Below are positions 35,801 through 43,919 of a stretch of DNA of 64,000 nucleotides, in pieces. This DNA is from Butyrivibrio sp. AE3009 (GTDB lineage Bacteria; Bacillota; Clostridia; Lachnospirales; Lachnospiraceae), in NCBI RefSeq assembly GCF_000420845.1, contig NZ_ATVS01000008.1:1-64000 (forward strand), read 5' to 3'. The position numbers and the translations under genes are program-made. The notes beneath the pieces are model-generated. The model made no database searches. It saw only the letters and a list, made by a program, of their open reading frames with translations, and had not been told where the DNA came from. Every line of letters starts with the position of its first letter. Position 1 is the stretch's first letter.

Positions 35801-36704
35801 CAGATACTTCCATATCCGTGAGCTTGCCGTCGGCCTTGAGTTTCTTCATGCCCATGAGGGCGATATCCATAAGGGAGATGAATTTCTCCTGCTTCTTCTC
35901 CTCAGTCTTGTAGAGATCATCTCTTGCAGCAAGATAATCCTCATAGGACTTCTCAATGGGAGTTTTGTAGAAGCCGTCTTCAAATTCAATATTCTTAAGC
36001 TCTGTTCCGAAGGTGGTGTGGCGGCAGTGATCTGACCAGTAAGTATCAAGAACCCTGATCTCTGTCATAGTGGGATCTCTGTGCTCCTCACCTGCAAAGT
36101 ACTGCTGAATCCACTTGAAATCATTGAAGGTCATGGCAAGGCCCAGTGACTCATAGAGGTCCTTAAGGCTCTTCTCATCCATATCCTTGAAGCCGTCGAA
36201 GACCTTGACATCCTCGGGCTCATCGTAGTGTTCAACAAGAGTTTCGGGCTTACTGTCTGACGCAATTCTGCTGTCAACCGGGTTCATGGTGTATTCCTGA
36301 ATCTTCTTAAGCTCTTCATCAGATACATCGCCGATCAGCATATAGGTAACGGCTGTTCTGATGACAGGCTCCTCATCGCCCTTAATAAAGCGCACGCACT
36401 GCTCTGCGGAATCCGCTCTCTGGTCAAACTGTCCGGGAAGCGCCTCGATGCTGAATACCTTAGCTCCCTCCGGAATCTCAATATTCTCTCTGTAAAGCAC
36501 ATCTACAGGGGGCTCTGAGAATACTGTTCTGCAAGCCTTCTCAAAAACCTCATCGGAAACATTCTCCACGTCATAGCGGATGAACTGTCTTACTTCCTTG
36601 ACGCTCTTAATCCCCAGATAACCGGAAATCTCGTGGCGCAGTTCCCTTGCCTTTCCTGCAAATGGGGCCTTTTTTTCAACATAGATTCTTCTTACAGTGC
36701 TCAT
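32898..36704 (-). CDS. purL: Phosphoribosylformylglycinamidine synthase, single-chain form
   Basis: This 1268-residue enzyme converts FGAR, glutamine and ATP to FGAM in purine synthesis. It is the fused form: PurS-like N-terminus, the two AIRS-like ATP-binding halves (GGAATCLGGAIRDPLSGRGY near residue 345 and GCGGATGSSKAHDS near 455), and a C-terminal glutaminase with the cysteine in LALGICNGFQAMIKLG and the catalytic His/Glu in ASHGEGRFVA. Many Firmicutes instead have three separate genes; Clostridia often have this long form. It leads the operon purL-carA-carB-aroQ and starts behind GAGGAG. The TetR terminator lies 42 nt upstream. Confidence 0.96.
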   Translation of the reverse strand: MSTVRRIYVEKKAPFAGKARELRHEISGYLGIKSVKEVRQFIRYDVENVSDEVFEKACRTVFSEPPVDVLYRENIEIPEGAKVFSIEALPGQFDQRADSAEQCVRFIKGDEEPVIRTAVTYMLIGDVSDEELKKIQEYTMNPVDSRIASDSKPETLVEHYDEPEDVKVFDGFKDMDEKSLKDLYESLGLAMTFNDFKWIQQYFAGEEHRDPTMTEIRVLDTYWSDHCRHTTFGTELKNIEFEDGFYKTPIEKSYEDYLAARDDLYKTEEKKQEKFISLMDIALMGMKKLKADGKLTDMEVSEENNACTVVVPVEVDYGKGPETENWLVFFKNETHNHPTEIEPFGGAATCLGGAIRDPLSGRGYVYQAMRVTGAADPTVPVSETMKGKLSQKKLVRGAAAGYSSYGNQIGLATGYVKEVYHPGYVAKRMEIGAVMGAAPQEHVIRESADPGDIIILLGGRTGRDGCGGATGSSKAHDSKSLTSCGAEVQKGNAPTERKLQRLFRRPEVSELIKKCNDFGAGGVSVAIGELAPGLDINLDLVPKKYAGLDGTELAISESQERMAVVVAPKDAEQFLAYAAEENLEAVKVAVVTEEPRLVLNWRGKKIVDIKRAFLDTNGAHQETQVKVEIPDRKDNYFDKIASESAAKALADGDAKAAWLGELEDLNVCSQKGLVEMFDSSIGAGTVVMPYGGKYQLTETQTMIAKLPVLSGKTDTVTMMSYGFDPYLSSWSPYHGAAFAVTESVARIVAAGGDYRKLHFTFQEYFKRMTEDPTRWSQPFTALLGAFDAQMKFGIASIGGKDSMSGSFNEINVPPTLVSFAVDVASLKDVVTPELKKAGNKLVQFKIAKDEFDLPDYEKIMKLYGEIHELMAKGVIVSAYAEDAYGIAAAVSKMAFGNGLGVKIADSIKAEELFTNDMADIIAEVPADKLAEVLKTTGSREIGEVTDKAAFEAAGMTLTMEEALASWKGKLEKVFHSTVNAEKTPVESGLYKADSIYVCKNKVAKPTVFIPVFPGSNCEYDSAQAFQRAGANVNIKIFRNRNAQDITESVAEFKKAINDAQIIMFPGGFSAGDEPDGSAKFFATAFQNEEIKGAVEDLLHNRDGLALGICNGFQAMIKLGLVPNGQITGQDENSPTLTYNTIGRHISKMAYIKVVSNNSPWLAGAQLGGVYTNPASHGEGRFVAPEDVLKKLFANGQIATQYCDLEGNVTMDDEWNINGSYMAVEGILSPDGRCLGKMAHSERRGDGVAVNIFGEQDLKIFESGVKYFK

Positions 36705-36745
36705 AAAATCTCCTCATTCCTTTATATTTCTTGGTGCATTTTATT

Positions 36746-36781
36746 AAAGAAAAAGTGCTTATCCAGAATAATAAGCACTTT
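36746..36781 (-). terminator. Intrinsic terminator between TetR gene and purL
   Basis: On the minus strand AAAGTGCTTAT / ATAAGCACTTT form an 11-bp stem with an 8-nt loop followed by TTCTTT. It begins 10 nt behind the TetR stop. No promoter could be assigned with confidence between it and purL, so a leader role for purL is possible. Confidence 0.7.
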
Positions 36782-36790
36782 AATTAATAA

Positions 36791-37387
36791 CTAACTATTT
36801 ATATCATCGGGCACTAAGCCTTCCAATACGTACATTAATTCTCTGTCGATTGCTTCCTCGGAAACGCCGATGGTCTTGGATGAGATCTTGAGACCTTCCA
36901 CCACGTACATAAGATTGCGAGCACAGCCAACAGGGTTCTCGCAATAGAATTCGCCGGTCTCCACGCCGTTTTCGATAAGTTTCTCAACGATGCGTACAGC
37001 TGTATCAAACTGATTTTTCAATGGATTATCTTTTGTCGACACTTTATGAACGGAAAAATATTCATAAGTCGCGACAGTGAGATTGTTCTTTTTTCTGAGG
37101 ATTGCTTTCTTCTGTTCCTTAAGGAAGATAGCAAGCATATCGCCTGCGGAGGCATCTCCGGAAAGAGCTGCCACAACTGCCTCTTCGTCATCCTCATCAA
37201 CTTCATCTGCAAGAACTGCCAGAAATAATTCCTGTGTACTGGAAAAATAGAGATAAAGACCCCCGCGGCTGATGTCGCAGGCGTCAACAATGTCCTTCAT
37301 TGTAACATTCTTATAACCTTTTTCGGAGAAAACAACCCTTGCCTTATCAAGGATGTATTTCCTCTTCTGTGCGGATTTCTCTCCCAT
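36791..37387 (-). CDS. TetR-family transcriptional regulator
   Basis: The 198-residue protein has the TetR N-terminal HTH (residues about 10-55: KARVVFSEKGYKNVTMKDIV, then ISRGGLYLYFSSTQELF) and a helical ligand-binding C-terminal half. The ligand is unknown. It is the second gene behind an unknown 162-aa gene (36-nt gap) and is followed by a terminator. GGAGGAGAG precedes ATG 37387. No candidate operator palindrome is obvious upstream. Confidence 0.88.
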   Translation of the reverse strand: MGEKSAQKRKYILDKARVVFSEKGYKNVTMKDIVDACDISRGGLYLYFSSTQELFLAVLADEVDEDDEEAVVAALSGDASAGDMLAIFLKEQKKAILRKKNNLTVATYEYFSVHKVSTKDNPLKNQFDTAVRIVEKLIENGVETGEFYCENPVGCARNLMYVVEGLKISSKTIGVSEEAIDRELMYVLEGLVPDDINS

Positions 37388-37423
37388 CTCTCCTCCACAA
37401 CAAAGTTTTATGCTTGGTGAATA

Positions 37424-37912
37424 TTACGCAAGAGGCTTGGAATCCTCATGTCCCCAAAACCTTACAAGCTCATCCATCTTCTCAACAACCTTGTACAGAA
37501 CGCCGTTGCGAACCCCTTCGCTCCATACGCTGCCCTTGGTCATTCCGGATAAAATATACTTGGAAAGAATGCCTGCCAGATCATCGATGTCCGTAATCTG
37601 GGCATCCTGAATGAACATAAGCTCGTCCTTAGGACTGTTTAAATGATTTCTGCTGTAGACGTAGACATAATTGCGATCCAAAAGTTCAGTGGTCTGGCAC
37701 GCCTTGACAAAAGCAAGCAGATTCGCGTCATATACCGGAAAAGGTATAGACTTAAGATCGTTGCTGCTGTAACTGTGAGATACATCAACATTGGAAGCGT
37801 TGTCCTTCAGCCATCTGAGGTATGGAAGAATCTTCTCAAGCTGAGGGCGATATCTTGAAACGATATCCTCGACACTGTTTTCATTGACATTGTTGTCATT
37901 TTCCATGCTCAT
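37424..37912 (-). CDS. Hypothetical protein, 162 aa
   Basis: The 162-residue protein is acidic, helical in its first half (ENSVEDIVSRYRPQLEKILP), with mixed secondary structure afterwards and a conserved-looking core FVKACQTTELLDRNYVYVYS. No signal peptide, membrane segment or metal motif is visible. I recognise no family. AAGGAG lies 9 nt before ATG 37912. It precedes the TetR gene by 36 nt and probably shares its transcript. Confidence 0.7.
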   Translation of the reverse strand: MSMENDNNVNENSVEDIVSRYRPQLEKILPYLRWLKDNASNVDVSHSYSSNDLKSIPFPVYDANLLAFVKACQTTELLDRNYVYVYSRNHLNSPKDELMFIQDAQITDIDDLAGILSKYILSGMTKGSVWSEGVRNGVLYKVVEKMDELVRFWGHEDSKPLA

Positions 37913-38043
37913 TAGAAACCGCTCCTTATCTGGCTTACAGCCAATTCACGAACAATCAGGGCAACAAAAAACACAAGTCATAGTCCGAAAACATTATAAC
38001 AAGGGGTCGCCTAATTGTACAGATAAAAATGTCACTATTATAA

Positions 38044-38075
38044 AGAAAAAACCTGCCACAAAAGTGTGCAGGTTT
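38044..38075 (-). terminator. Intrinsic terminator after the zinc-ribbon gene
   Basis: On the minus strand AAACCTGC / GCAGGTTT enclose CACA/TGTG and a T tract follows (complement of 38045-38051). It lies 11 nt behind the zinc-ribbon gene stop and ends the purA-HAD-zinc-ribbon transcript. Confidence 0.78.
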
Positions 38076-38085
38076 TTAATCTGAA

Positions 38086-38628
38086 TTACATGAGTTTCTG
38101 TTTCTCGGAATCGGATACAAACATCAGAATTCCGGGGATAATACCAACAAAGAGAAGTGTGCATACCTTTAAGCCGGTATCAAACAGCTCACCCTTGTCG
38201 ATCTTCTTGAAAGTAATAACCGTCATGGGAATCATCCATGCCAAAGGAATAAAGCAGGCACAGGCACCAACCACGCAGGAAAGGATCATGAACACCTTGA
38301 TGACTGTATCAAGAGTATCATCCTTGTGATAGGACTGGCCATACTGATTGTACTGTGTATACTGGTTGTACTGGCTGTAGGTGCCGTTCTGATAACCCTG
38401 CTGTCCCTGATATGGCTGAGGTGCCGCAGGAGTCGGCGAGGGCTGCTGTGAAAAAGCACCGTCAGGGTCAAAGCCCTTAATCTGAGGCTCCTGGTAGGGA
38501 GCGCTCTGTGTATTGGAAAACTGACCGTTCATCTGTGGCTGAGCATTCTGTGATGAAATGGATGCACCGCAATTTGAACAGAACACACTGTTATCAGGTA
38601 TCTCAGCCCCGCAATTTGGACAAAACAT
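38086..38628 (-). CDS. Zinc-ribbon membrane protein with Gln/Tyr-rich linker
   Basis: The 180-residue protein begins with a classic zinc ribbon, FCPNCGAEIPDNSVFCSNCG, then a low-complexity Gln/Pro/Tyr/Asn linker (residues about 28-98, with repeats of YNQYTQYNQY type), then two membrane segments (about 105-160). Such zinc-ribbon anchored proteins are abundant in Lachnospiraceae and mostly uncharacterised. It is the last gene of a run with purA and the HAD protein, 50 nt behind the latter. GGAGGAAG precedes ATG 38628. Confidence 0.8.
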   Translation of the reverse strand: MFCPNCGAEIPDNSVFCSNCGASISSQNAQPQMNGQFSNTQSAPYQEPQIKGFDPDGAFSQQPSPTPAAPQPYQGQQGYQNGTYSQYNQYTQYNQYGQSYHKDDTLDTVIKVFMILSCVVGACACFIPLAWMIPMTVITFKKIDKGELFDTGLKVCTLLFVGIIPGILMFVSDSEKQKLM

Positions 38629-38678
38629 TTTTTCTTCCTCCGTAAATAAAAATCCACACTAAAAACTACTTAACTATC

Positions 38679-39578
38679 TTAATATCTGACTCCCAGATTG
38701 TGCAAGTCTTTTACAACCTGCTCGTATGATTCGTATACGATACCGTTCCAGCCAAGAGACCTGGCTGCATCGATATTGACCTTGGTATCGTCAATAAATA
38801 CTGTCTTCTCCGGTACAAGATCGTAGCGGCTTGCAAGGAGATTGTAGATTGCCGGATCAGGCTTAACCACGTGCTCTCTGTAGCTTAAGATTCCGCCGTC
38901 GCACTCGGAAATAAATGCCATGGGCTCCTCATTCCCTTCAAGAGCTTCCTTGGAAAAATTGGAAAGGTAGTACACGCGATAACCTGCTGCCTTAAGGGAT
39001 CTGATCCAAGGCACGGTCTCTTCTCTTTTCTCAATAATGTCATTAAGATCAGTGAAGATACCAAGAAGGTCACCGGCTATCTCAGGGTCATTCTCCGCAA
39101 ACTTCTCTGCAATCTGTCTTGTAGTAAGATTGCCCTTATCGAACTCCACCCAGTCTTCACTAAGTACGGAAGCCTTGGCGATGCGATCTGTCATCTGCTC
39201 ATCATAGCCCTTGTTTTTGATAAATTCTCGCCATACAAAGGTGCCAAGTACATTGCCTATATCAAAGACAACAGTATCAATCTTGCCCTCCGGGATAACA
39301 TTGCCGTACTTGTCATGCTGCTTGTTGCTGGTCATGGCATCCAGGGATGCAATGGTATGTCTTCCGGTCATAGCTCCTATTACCCAGATGAGTAACCACA
39401 GCATAATGGGAATTGCCACAGTAGCGGCCACGCATCCGACAAACAGATTGAAGGTGGCGGGAGACCCTACAAGAGCCAGCACGAACAGTGCCACATACAT
39501 TCCTACAAGAAGTACTATTCCGGCAAGTGCCAGTACTCTTTTATAGGTAGGAGTCTTTTCCTTATTGTTATCAGTCAT
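38679..39578 (-). CDS. Membrane-anchored HAD-family hydrolase
   Basis: The 299-residue protein starts with two membrane helices (residues about 12-72) and carries a HAD subclass IA phosphatase domain: motif I in VVFDIGNVLGTFV near residue 105 (DxG instead of DxD, so the second Asp is replaced), motif II YLSNFS, and motif IV FIDDTKVNIDAARSLGWNGI. The DIGNVL form is typical of YihX-type HAD phosphatases. Substrate unknown. Its first codons overlap the purA stop by 8 nt (ATGACTGA), which couples it to purA. The membrane anchor is uncommon for this family. Confidence 0.82.
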   Translation of the reverse strand: MTDNNKEKTPTYKRVLALAGIVLLVGMYVALFVLALVGSPATFNLFVGCVAATVAIPIMLWLLIWVIGAMTGRHTIASLDAMTSNKQHDKYGNVIPEGKIDTVVFDIGNVLGTFVWREFIKNKGYDEQMTDRIAKASVLSEDWVEFDKGNLTTRQIAEKFAENDPEIAGDLLGIFTDLNDIIEKREETVPWIRSLKAAGYRVYYLSNFSKEALEGNEEPMAFISECDGGILSYREHVVKPDPAIYNLLASRYDLVPEKTVFIDDTKVNIDAARSLGWNGIVYESYEQVVKDLHNLGVRY

Positions 39579-40869
39579 TTTTTAAATTGCTCTTTCTGTA
39601 AATAATATCTGTTCTGGCAGGTCCGTTACTAACCATAGTGATGGGATAGCCGATCTCCTTCTCGATGAACTCGATGTAATTACGGCAGTTCTCCGGAAGC
39701 TCCTCATAGTTCTTGATGCCTCTGATGTCACACTTCCAACCGGGAAGAGTCTTGAATACGGGCTTAGCCTTGTCAAGAAGGTGTGTTACAGGGAACTCTG
39801 TAGTAACCTCTCCGTCAATGTCATAGCCTACACATACAGGGATCTCATCAAGATATCCCAGAACATCAAGTACAGTGAAGGCTACATCGGTTGTGCCCTG
39901 AAGTCTGCAGCCGTACTTACTTGCAACGCAGTCATACCAGCCAACTCTTCTGGGTCTTCCTGTGGTAGCGCCGTACTCACCGCCGTCGCCTCCGCGTCTT
40001 CTGAGTTCCTCTGCCTCATCGCCAAAGAGCTCGGACACAAATGCACCTGCTCCTACAGCTGAAGAATATGCCTTGGATACTGTAACGATCTGCTTGATCT
40101 CATAAGGAGGGATTCCTGCACCGATTGCGCCATAAGCTGCAAGAGGTGAGGAAGATGTAACCATGGGATAGATTCCGTGGTCGGGATCCTTCATGGTTCC
40201 GAGCTGTCCTTCAAGGAGGATTGTCTTACCTTCCTTGATAGCCTTGTCAAGGTAAAGGGATACGTTTCCAACATAATCTCTTACCTGCTCTCTCCAATCA
40301 ACGATCTGGTTAAAGAGTGCTTCCTGATCAATAGGATCTGAATGATAGAGGTTAACGAGAAGAACGTCCTTGATCTCAGCGATTCTTGCGATCTTTTCCT
40401 TAATTACATCATCATCCTGGAAAAACTCATTGATCTGCCAGCCGATCTTGGCATATTTATCTGAATAAAAAGGTGCAATACCTGACTTGGTTGAACCAAA
40501 GCTCTTACCTGCAAGTCTTGCCTCCTCCAATGTATCGAAAAGTACATGATAGGGCATCATTACCTGTACCCTGTCAGAGATCATGATCTGAGGTGCCGGA
40601 ACCCCCTTGGAGGTTACCTCTTTAAGCTCATTCATGAACTTGGTGATATCAAAGGCAACGCCGTTACCTATGATATTCATTATATTCTGATGAAATACTC
40701 CCGAAGGCATTGTGTGCAGTGCGAACTTACCATACTGATTGACAATGGTATGTCCTGCATTTGCTCCGCCCTGGAAACGGATTACCACATCCGCCTGGTC
40801 TGCGAGAGTATCTGTGATCTTACCTTTTCCTTCATCACCCCAATTGGCACCAACTACTGCTTTTACCAT
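39571..40869 (-). CDS. purA: Adenylosuccinate synthetase
   Basis: PurA joins IMP and aspartate using GTP on the way to AMP. The 432-residue enzyme has the N-terminal GTP-binding NWGDEGKGKITDTLADQAD, the catalytic histidine in GGANAGHTIV, and the C-terminal GTP-recognition stretch TDVAFTVLDVLGYLDEIPVC with KPVFKTLPGW. It has its own promoter at 40941-40969 and a leader of about 65 nt, and AGGAGG before ATG 40869. The membrane HAD gene overlaps its stop. Confidence 0.96.
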   Translation of the reverse strand: MVKAVVGANWGDEGKGKITDTLADQADVVIRFQGGANAGHTIVNQYGKFALHTMPSGVFHQNIMNIIGNGVAFDITKFMNELKEVTSKGVPAPQIMISDRVQVMMPYHVLFDTLEEARLAGKSFGSTKSGIAPFYSDKYAKIGWQINEFFQDDDVIKEKIARIAEIKDVLLVNLYHSDPIDQEALFNQIVDWREQVRDYVGNVSLYLDKAIKEGKTILLEGQLGTMKDPDHGIYPMVTSSSPLAAYGAIGAGIPPYEIKQIVTVSKAYSSAVGAGAFVSELFGDEAEELRRRGGDGGEYGATTGRPRRVGWYDCVASKYGCRLQGTTDVAFTVLDVLGYLDEIPVCVGYDIDGEVTTEFPVTHLLDKAKPVFKTLPGWKCDIRGIKNYEELPENCRNYIEFIEKEIGYPITMVSNGPARTDIIYRKSNLKND

Positions 40870-40940
40870 CTACATATCCTCCTATCGGTTCTAAGACAAA
40901 CGGTCCAAAACCCCTTTTTTGTCCATTAATCGCCTACACT

Positions 40941-40969
40941 ATAGTACACTCATTATCCTAATAAGTAAA
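40941..40969 (-). promoter_or_regulatory. purA promoter
   Basis: TTTACT (40964-40969), 17-bp spacer and TACTAT (40941-40946) on the minus strand. The predicted leader is about 65 nt and contains GGGGTTTTGGACC; no purine riboswitch fold is recognisable there. Confidence 0.55.
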
Positions 40970-41114
40970 AGCAAAATTTTAATTTTTCAATTTTTTATAT
41001 TATTTTATACATTTTTATTACAATAATCCGTCAAAACGTATAGAATATTAGATATAAAATGTCGCAATTGCAACCATATTCCGATGATTAAAATGATGAT
41101 AAGGAGGCTCTATC

Positions 41115-42830
41115 ATGGCTGAAAACGACAAACGTGGTAATGATTCCAAACAGGACATTTTTAAAAACTTAAAAATTTCCGATAAATTCAAAAAAGTTTT
41201 TAACCGTTTAACAAATAATCTTATCATTATTTTTATTGTGGTCATTCTTATTGACGTACTTTCTCTTTTCAATCTGCATAGCATCTATGCGGTTTATTAT
41301 GAGCAGAACAGTCAGCAGGGTGAGATCAGAATAACCATTCAGGCTCTGGCCAAATACTATCTGTGGTCCATGAGCGCCATAGAGGCTGACGACCGCGAGG
41401 AACAACTGGCAGGAGTTCAGGAGAAGCTCCAGGAGCTTAATGATGGTCTGGACAGTCTTTCCAAGTATTATAAGGGTGATCTTACTGCAGCCTACCAGCA
41501 TGTAAAGGATATCGATAACTGCGATGATGAACTGACAAATATGACCGCCTCCGGCTCTTCCAAGGAGGAAATCTACAATTATTATGTAGGTACTGTAAAC
41601 GAAGCCATCAAGGTTGTCGTTAAGGATTTTAAAGAAATAGGAATCTCCGCCAAGGAGCAGGCCAAGTCTGCTTACACAATGGCTATTACCTCTGTCATTA
41701 TTATGACTGCGATATCTCTTTTGGTTGTAATATATGCGATCATTTCTTCGAACAAGGCAAGAATTGCCATCACAAACAGTATCCTTGGTCCCATCGAAGC
41801 AATCTCCAATGCAGCGGATGACATGGCAAAAGGTAAACTGGAGGTCAAGGTCAATACAGATTCGCAGGACGAACTTGGCAAACTTGCCGATGATATTACA
41901 GCATCCACCAATGTTATAGAAAACATTATAAAAGATATTAATGAAACCCTTAAGAGAATGTCAGCAGGTGATTTCTCCTCCGGTTCCAGGAACGAAAAGC
42001 TCTACATCGGAGATTATCAGGCCATCAGAGCTGCACTTACAGACATTTCAGACAACCTGTCCAGCACACTCTCAGAGGTTATGAATTCTTCCTCACAGGT
42101 ATCACAGGGTGCCACAAATATGTCACAGGGTGCCAGCGATCTTGCTGAAGGTGCCACAGACCAGGCCGCTGCTGTTGAAGAACTTACCGCTTCTGTAAAT
42201 TCAGTAACAGAGCAGACCAAGCAGCTCGCAGAAGTTGCCGAAAGAAGTAAAAACATGGCAGCCTCTGTAAGAGATAACGCCGAGACCAGTGCCCGCAAGA
42301 TGCATCTTGTTACAGATGCCATGACGAGAATCACCGAAGCTTCCGCGGAGATCGAGCAGGTTACCAATTCAATCGAAGCAATCGCCAAGCAGACTTCACT
42401 CCTTGCCCTTAACGCTTCCATAGAAGCCGCAAGAGCAGGCGAGACAGGAAAAGGCTTCGCAGTAGTAGCAGATCAGATCGGCAAGCTGGCAGACCAGTCC
42501 AGTGAAGCCGCCAAGAATACCCATCAGCTCATCGCCGATACAATGGATGAGATCAGTAACGGTAATGCCGTAGTTGCAGAAACCACCGAGGCTCTGGACG
42601 CAATGCAGCACAGTGTGGAAGAGATCACAGAGATGATCGTTCAAACCGGAGATCTGGCAGAGCAACAGGCCCAGAGCATGGACGAAATAGACAAGGGAAT
42701 TGAGATGATCTCCAACGTCGTTCAGAACAACTCCGCCACTGCAGAAGAATCCAGCGCGGTTTCCCAGGAGCTGTCGGAGCAGTCGGAAAGCCTTAACAGA
42801 CTCATCGGACAATTCACGATCAACGAGTAA
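41115..42830 (+). CDS. Methyl-accepting chemotaxis protein
   Basis: The 571-residue receptor has two membrane helices (residues about 32-55 and 190-212) flanking a small extracytoplasmic sensor domain, a HAMP domain ([18 protein letters not shown]), and a long signalling coil with the conserved tip [33 protein letters not shown]. The sensor domain is a helical bundle without a recognised ligand. It would report to CheA/CheY, which are outside the window; a CheC-type phosphatase lies near 2 kb. AAGGAGG precedes ATG 41115. Confidence 0.92.
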   Translation: MAENDKRGNDSKQDIFKNLKISDKFKKVFNRLTNNLIIIFIVVILIDVLSLFNLHSIYAVYYEQNSQQGEIRITIQALAKYYLWSMSAIEADDREEQLAGVQEKLQELNDGLDSLSKYYKGDLTAAYQHVKDIDNCDDELTNMTASGSSKEEIYNYYVGTVNEAIKVVVKDFKEIGISAKEQAKSAYTMAITSVIIMTAISLLVVIYAIISSNKARIAITNSILGPIEAISNAADDMAKGKLEVKVNTDSQDELGKLADDITASTNVIENIIKDINETLKRMSAGDFSSGSRNEKLYIGDYQAIRAALTDISDNLSSTLSEVMNSSSQVSQGATNMSQGASDLAEGATDQAAAVEELTASVNSVTEQTKQLAEVAERSKNMAASVRDNAETSARKMHLVTDAMTRITEASAEIEQVTNSIEAIAKQTSLLALNASIEAARAGETGKGFAVVADQIGKLADQSSEAAKNTHQLIADTMDEISNGNAVVAETTEALDAMQHSVEEITEMIVQTGDLAEQQAQSMDEIDKGIEMISNVVQNNSATAEESSAVSQELSEQSESLNRLIGQFTINE

Positions 42831-42838
42831 CATTGTTA

Positions 42839-42890
42839 ATAAAGCCTTTTGCGTATGGCTTGTTCCTGCGTGGGGGGCTTTTATTTTGTT
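42839..42890 (+). terminator. Probable terminator after the chemoreceptor gene
   Basis: AAAGCC (42841-42846) can pair with GGCTTT (42876-42881), followed by TTATTTTGTT. The loop is long and an alternative AAGCC/GGCTT stem exists, so the assignment is moderate. Confidence 0.4.
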
Positions 42891-42987
42891 GCAAAACAGG
42901 CTGTTCTTTACTATAATTTTCAGTGAAATATTTTATATTCTTTTAAACTATAAGATAAATTCAAAATATACAGAGAGGTAACACGCT

Positions 42988-43911
42988 ATGTTACACATCA
43001 AATCCCTCGATGAGGGCCTTGACCTCTTTAAGGCTCTCGGCTCAGATATCAGAGTTGAGATCATCAAGATCCTTTTAAACGAAACAGGCATGAATATGAA
43101 CGAGCTGGCAAGTCGCCTCAAGATAACCAACGGTGCACTCACCAGCCATATTAGAAAGCTCGAGGAATGCGGCATTGTTACGGTTTCCTCGGAAGGCACC
43201 GGCCACGGCAATGAGAAGGTATGCTCGGTTCGTCTGGACAAGATCCTGATCGAACTTCAGAACGCTCCTCGTAACACCAACGTATATACCTCCGATATCA
43301 AGGTTGGACATTTTACCAATTATGAAGTGTATCCCACCTGCGGCCTGGCTTCCTCCAAGAGACTTATCGGTGAGGTTGACGACACCAGATATTTTGCCCA
43401 TCCTGACCGCTATGAGGCTGATATTCTCTGGTTTACCAAGGGATATGTGGACTATGCTATTCCCAATTTCATTCCTGCGGGGCAGAAAATTGATGAGATC
43501 TGCATCTGCGCGGAACTGAGCTCTGAGGCCCCGGGCGTCAACAACGTCTGGCCCTCCGATATCTATTTTTACCTTAACGACACTCTTCTTGGCACCTGGG
43601 TGTCCCCCGGCGACTTCGGAGATGTCAAGGGAATCTTCACCCCCGACTGGTGGTTCTCAAGCTGGAATCAGTACGGCATGCTCAAAACACTGGTGGTTAA
43701 CCACAAGGGTTCCTTCATCGATGGAATCAAGATTTCCGATGTTACGATAGACAGCTTCACATTGAACTCCAGAAGCGCTCTCAAGCTTCGTCTTGAGGTT
43801 CCCGAGAATGCCGAACACGTAGGCGGACTTACTATTTTCGGGCACGGCTTTGGCAATTACAATCAGGATATTAATGTTACGATTGCCTACAGCCCCCTTG
43901 AGAACATATAA
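42988..43911 (+). CDS. ArsR-type HTH regulator with beta-rich C-terminal sensor domain
   Basis: The 307-residue protein has an ArsR-like winged helix (residues about 1-85: LFKALGSDIRVEIIKILLNE, LASRLKITNGALTSHIRKLE) and a C-terminal domain of about 200 residues rich in beta strands and aromatics (SDIYFYLNDTLLGTWVSPGD, TPDWWFSSWNQYGML, FGHGFGNYNQDINV). The C-terminus resembles a carbohydrate-binding-like jelly roll and probably senses a small molecule, but the ligand is not known. GAGAGGT precedes ATG 42988. The GTPase-NYN gene begins 8 nt behind its stop, so it probably shares the transcript and may be controlled by it. Confidence 0.82.
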   Translation: MLHIKSLDEGLDLFKALGSDIRVEIIKILLNETGMNMNELASRLKITNGALTSHIRKLEECGIVTVSSEGTGHGNEKVCSVRLDKILIELQNAPRNTNVYTSDIKVGHFTNYEVYPTCGLASSKRLIGEVDDTRYFAHPDRYEADILWFTKGYVDYAIPNFIPAGQKIDEICICAELSSEAPGVNNVWPSDIYFYLNDTLLGTWVSPGDFGDVKGIFTPDWWFSSWNQYGMLKTLVVNHKGSFIDGIKISDVTIDSFTLNSRSALKLRLEVPENAEHVGGLTIFGHGFGNYNQDINVTIAYSPLENI

Positions 43912-43919
43912 TAGCTTTT

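Noticed and set aside
40870-40940. Purine riboswitch before purA
   Set aside because: The leader is only about 65 nt and lacks the paired-loop arrangement of a guanine/adenine aptamer.
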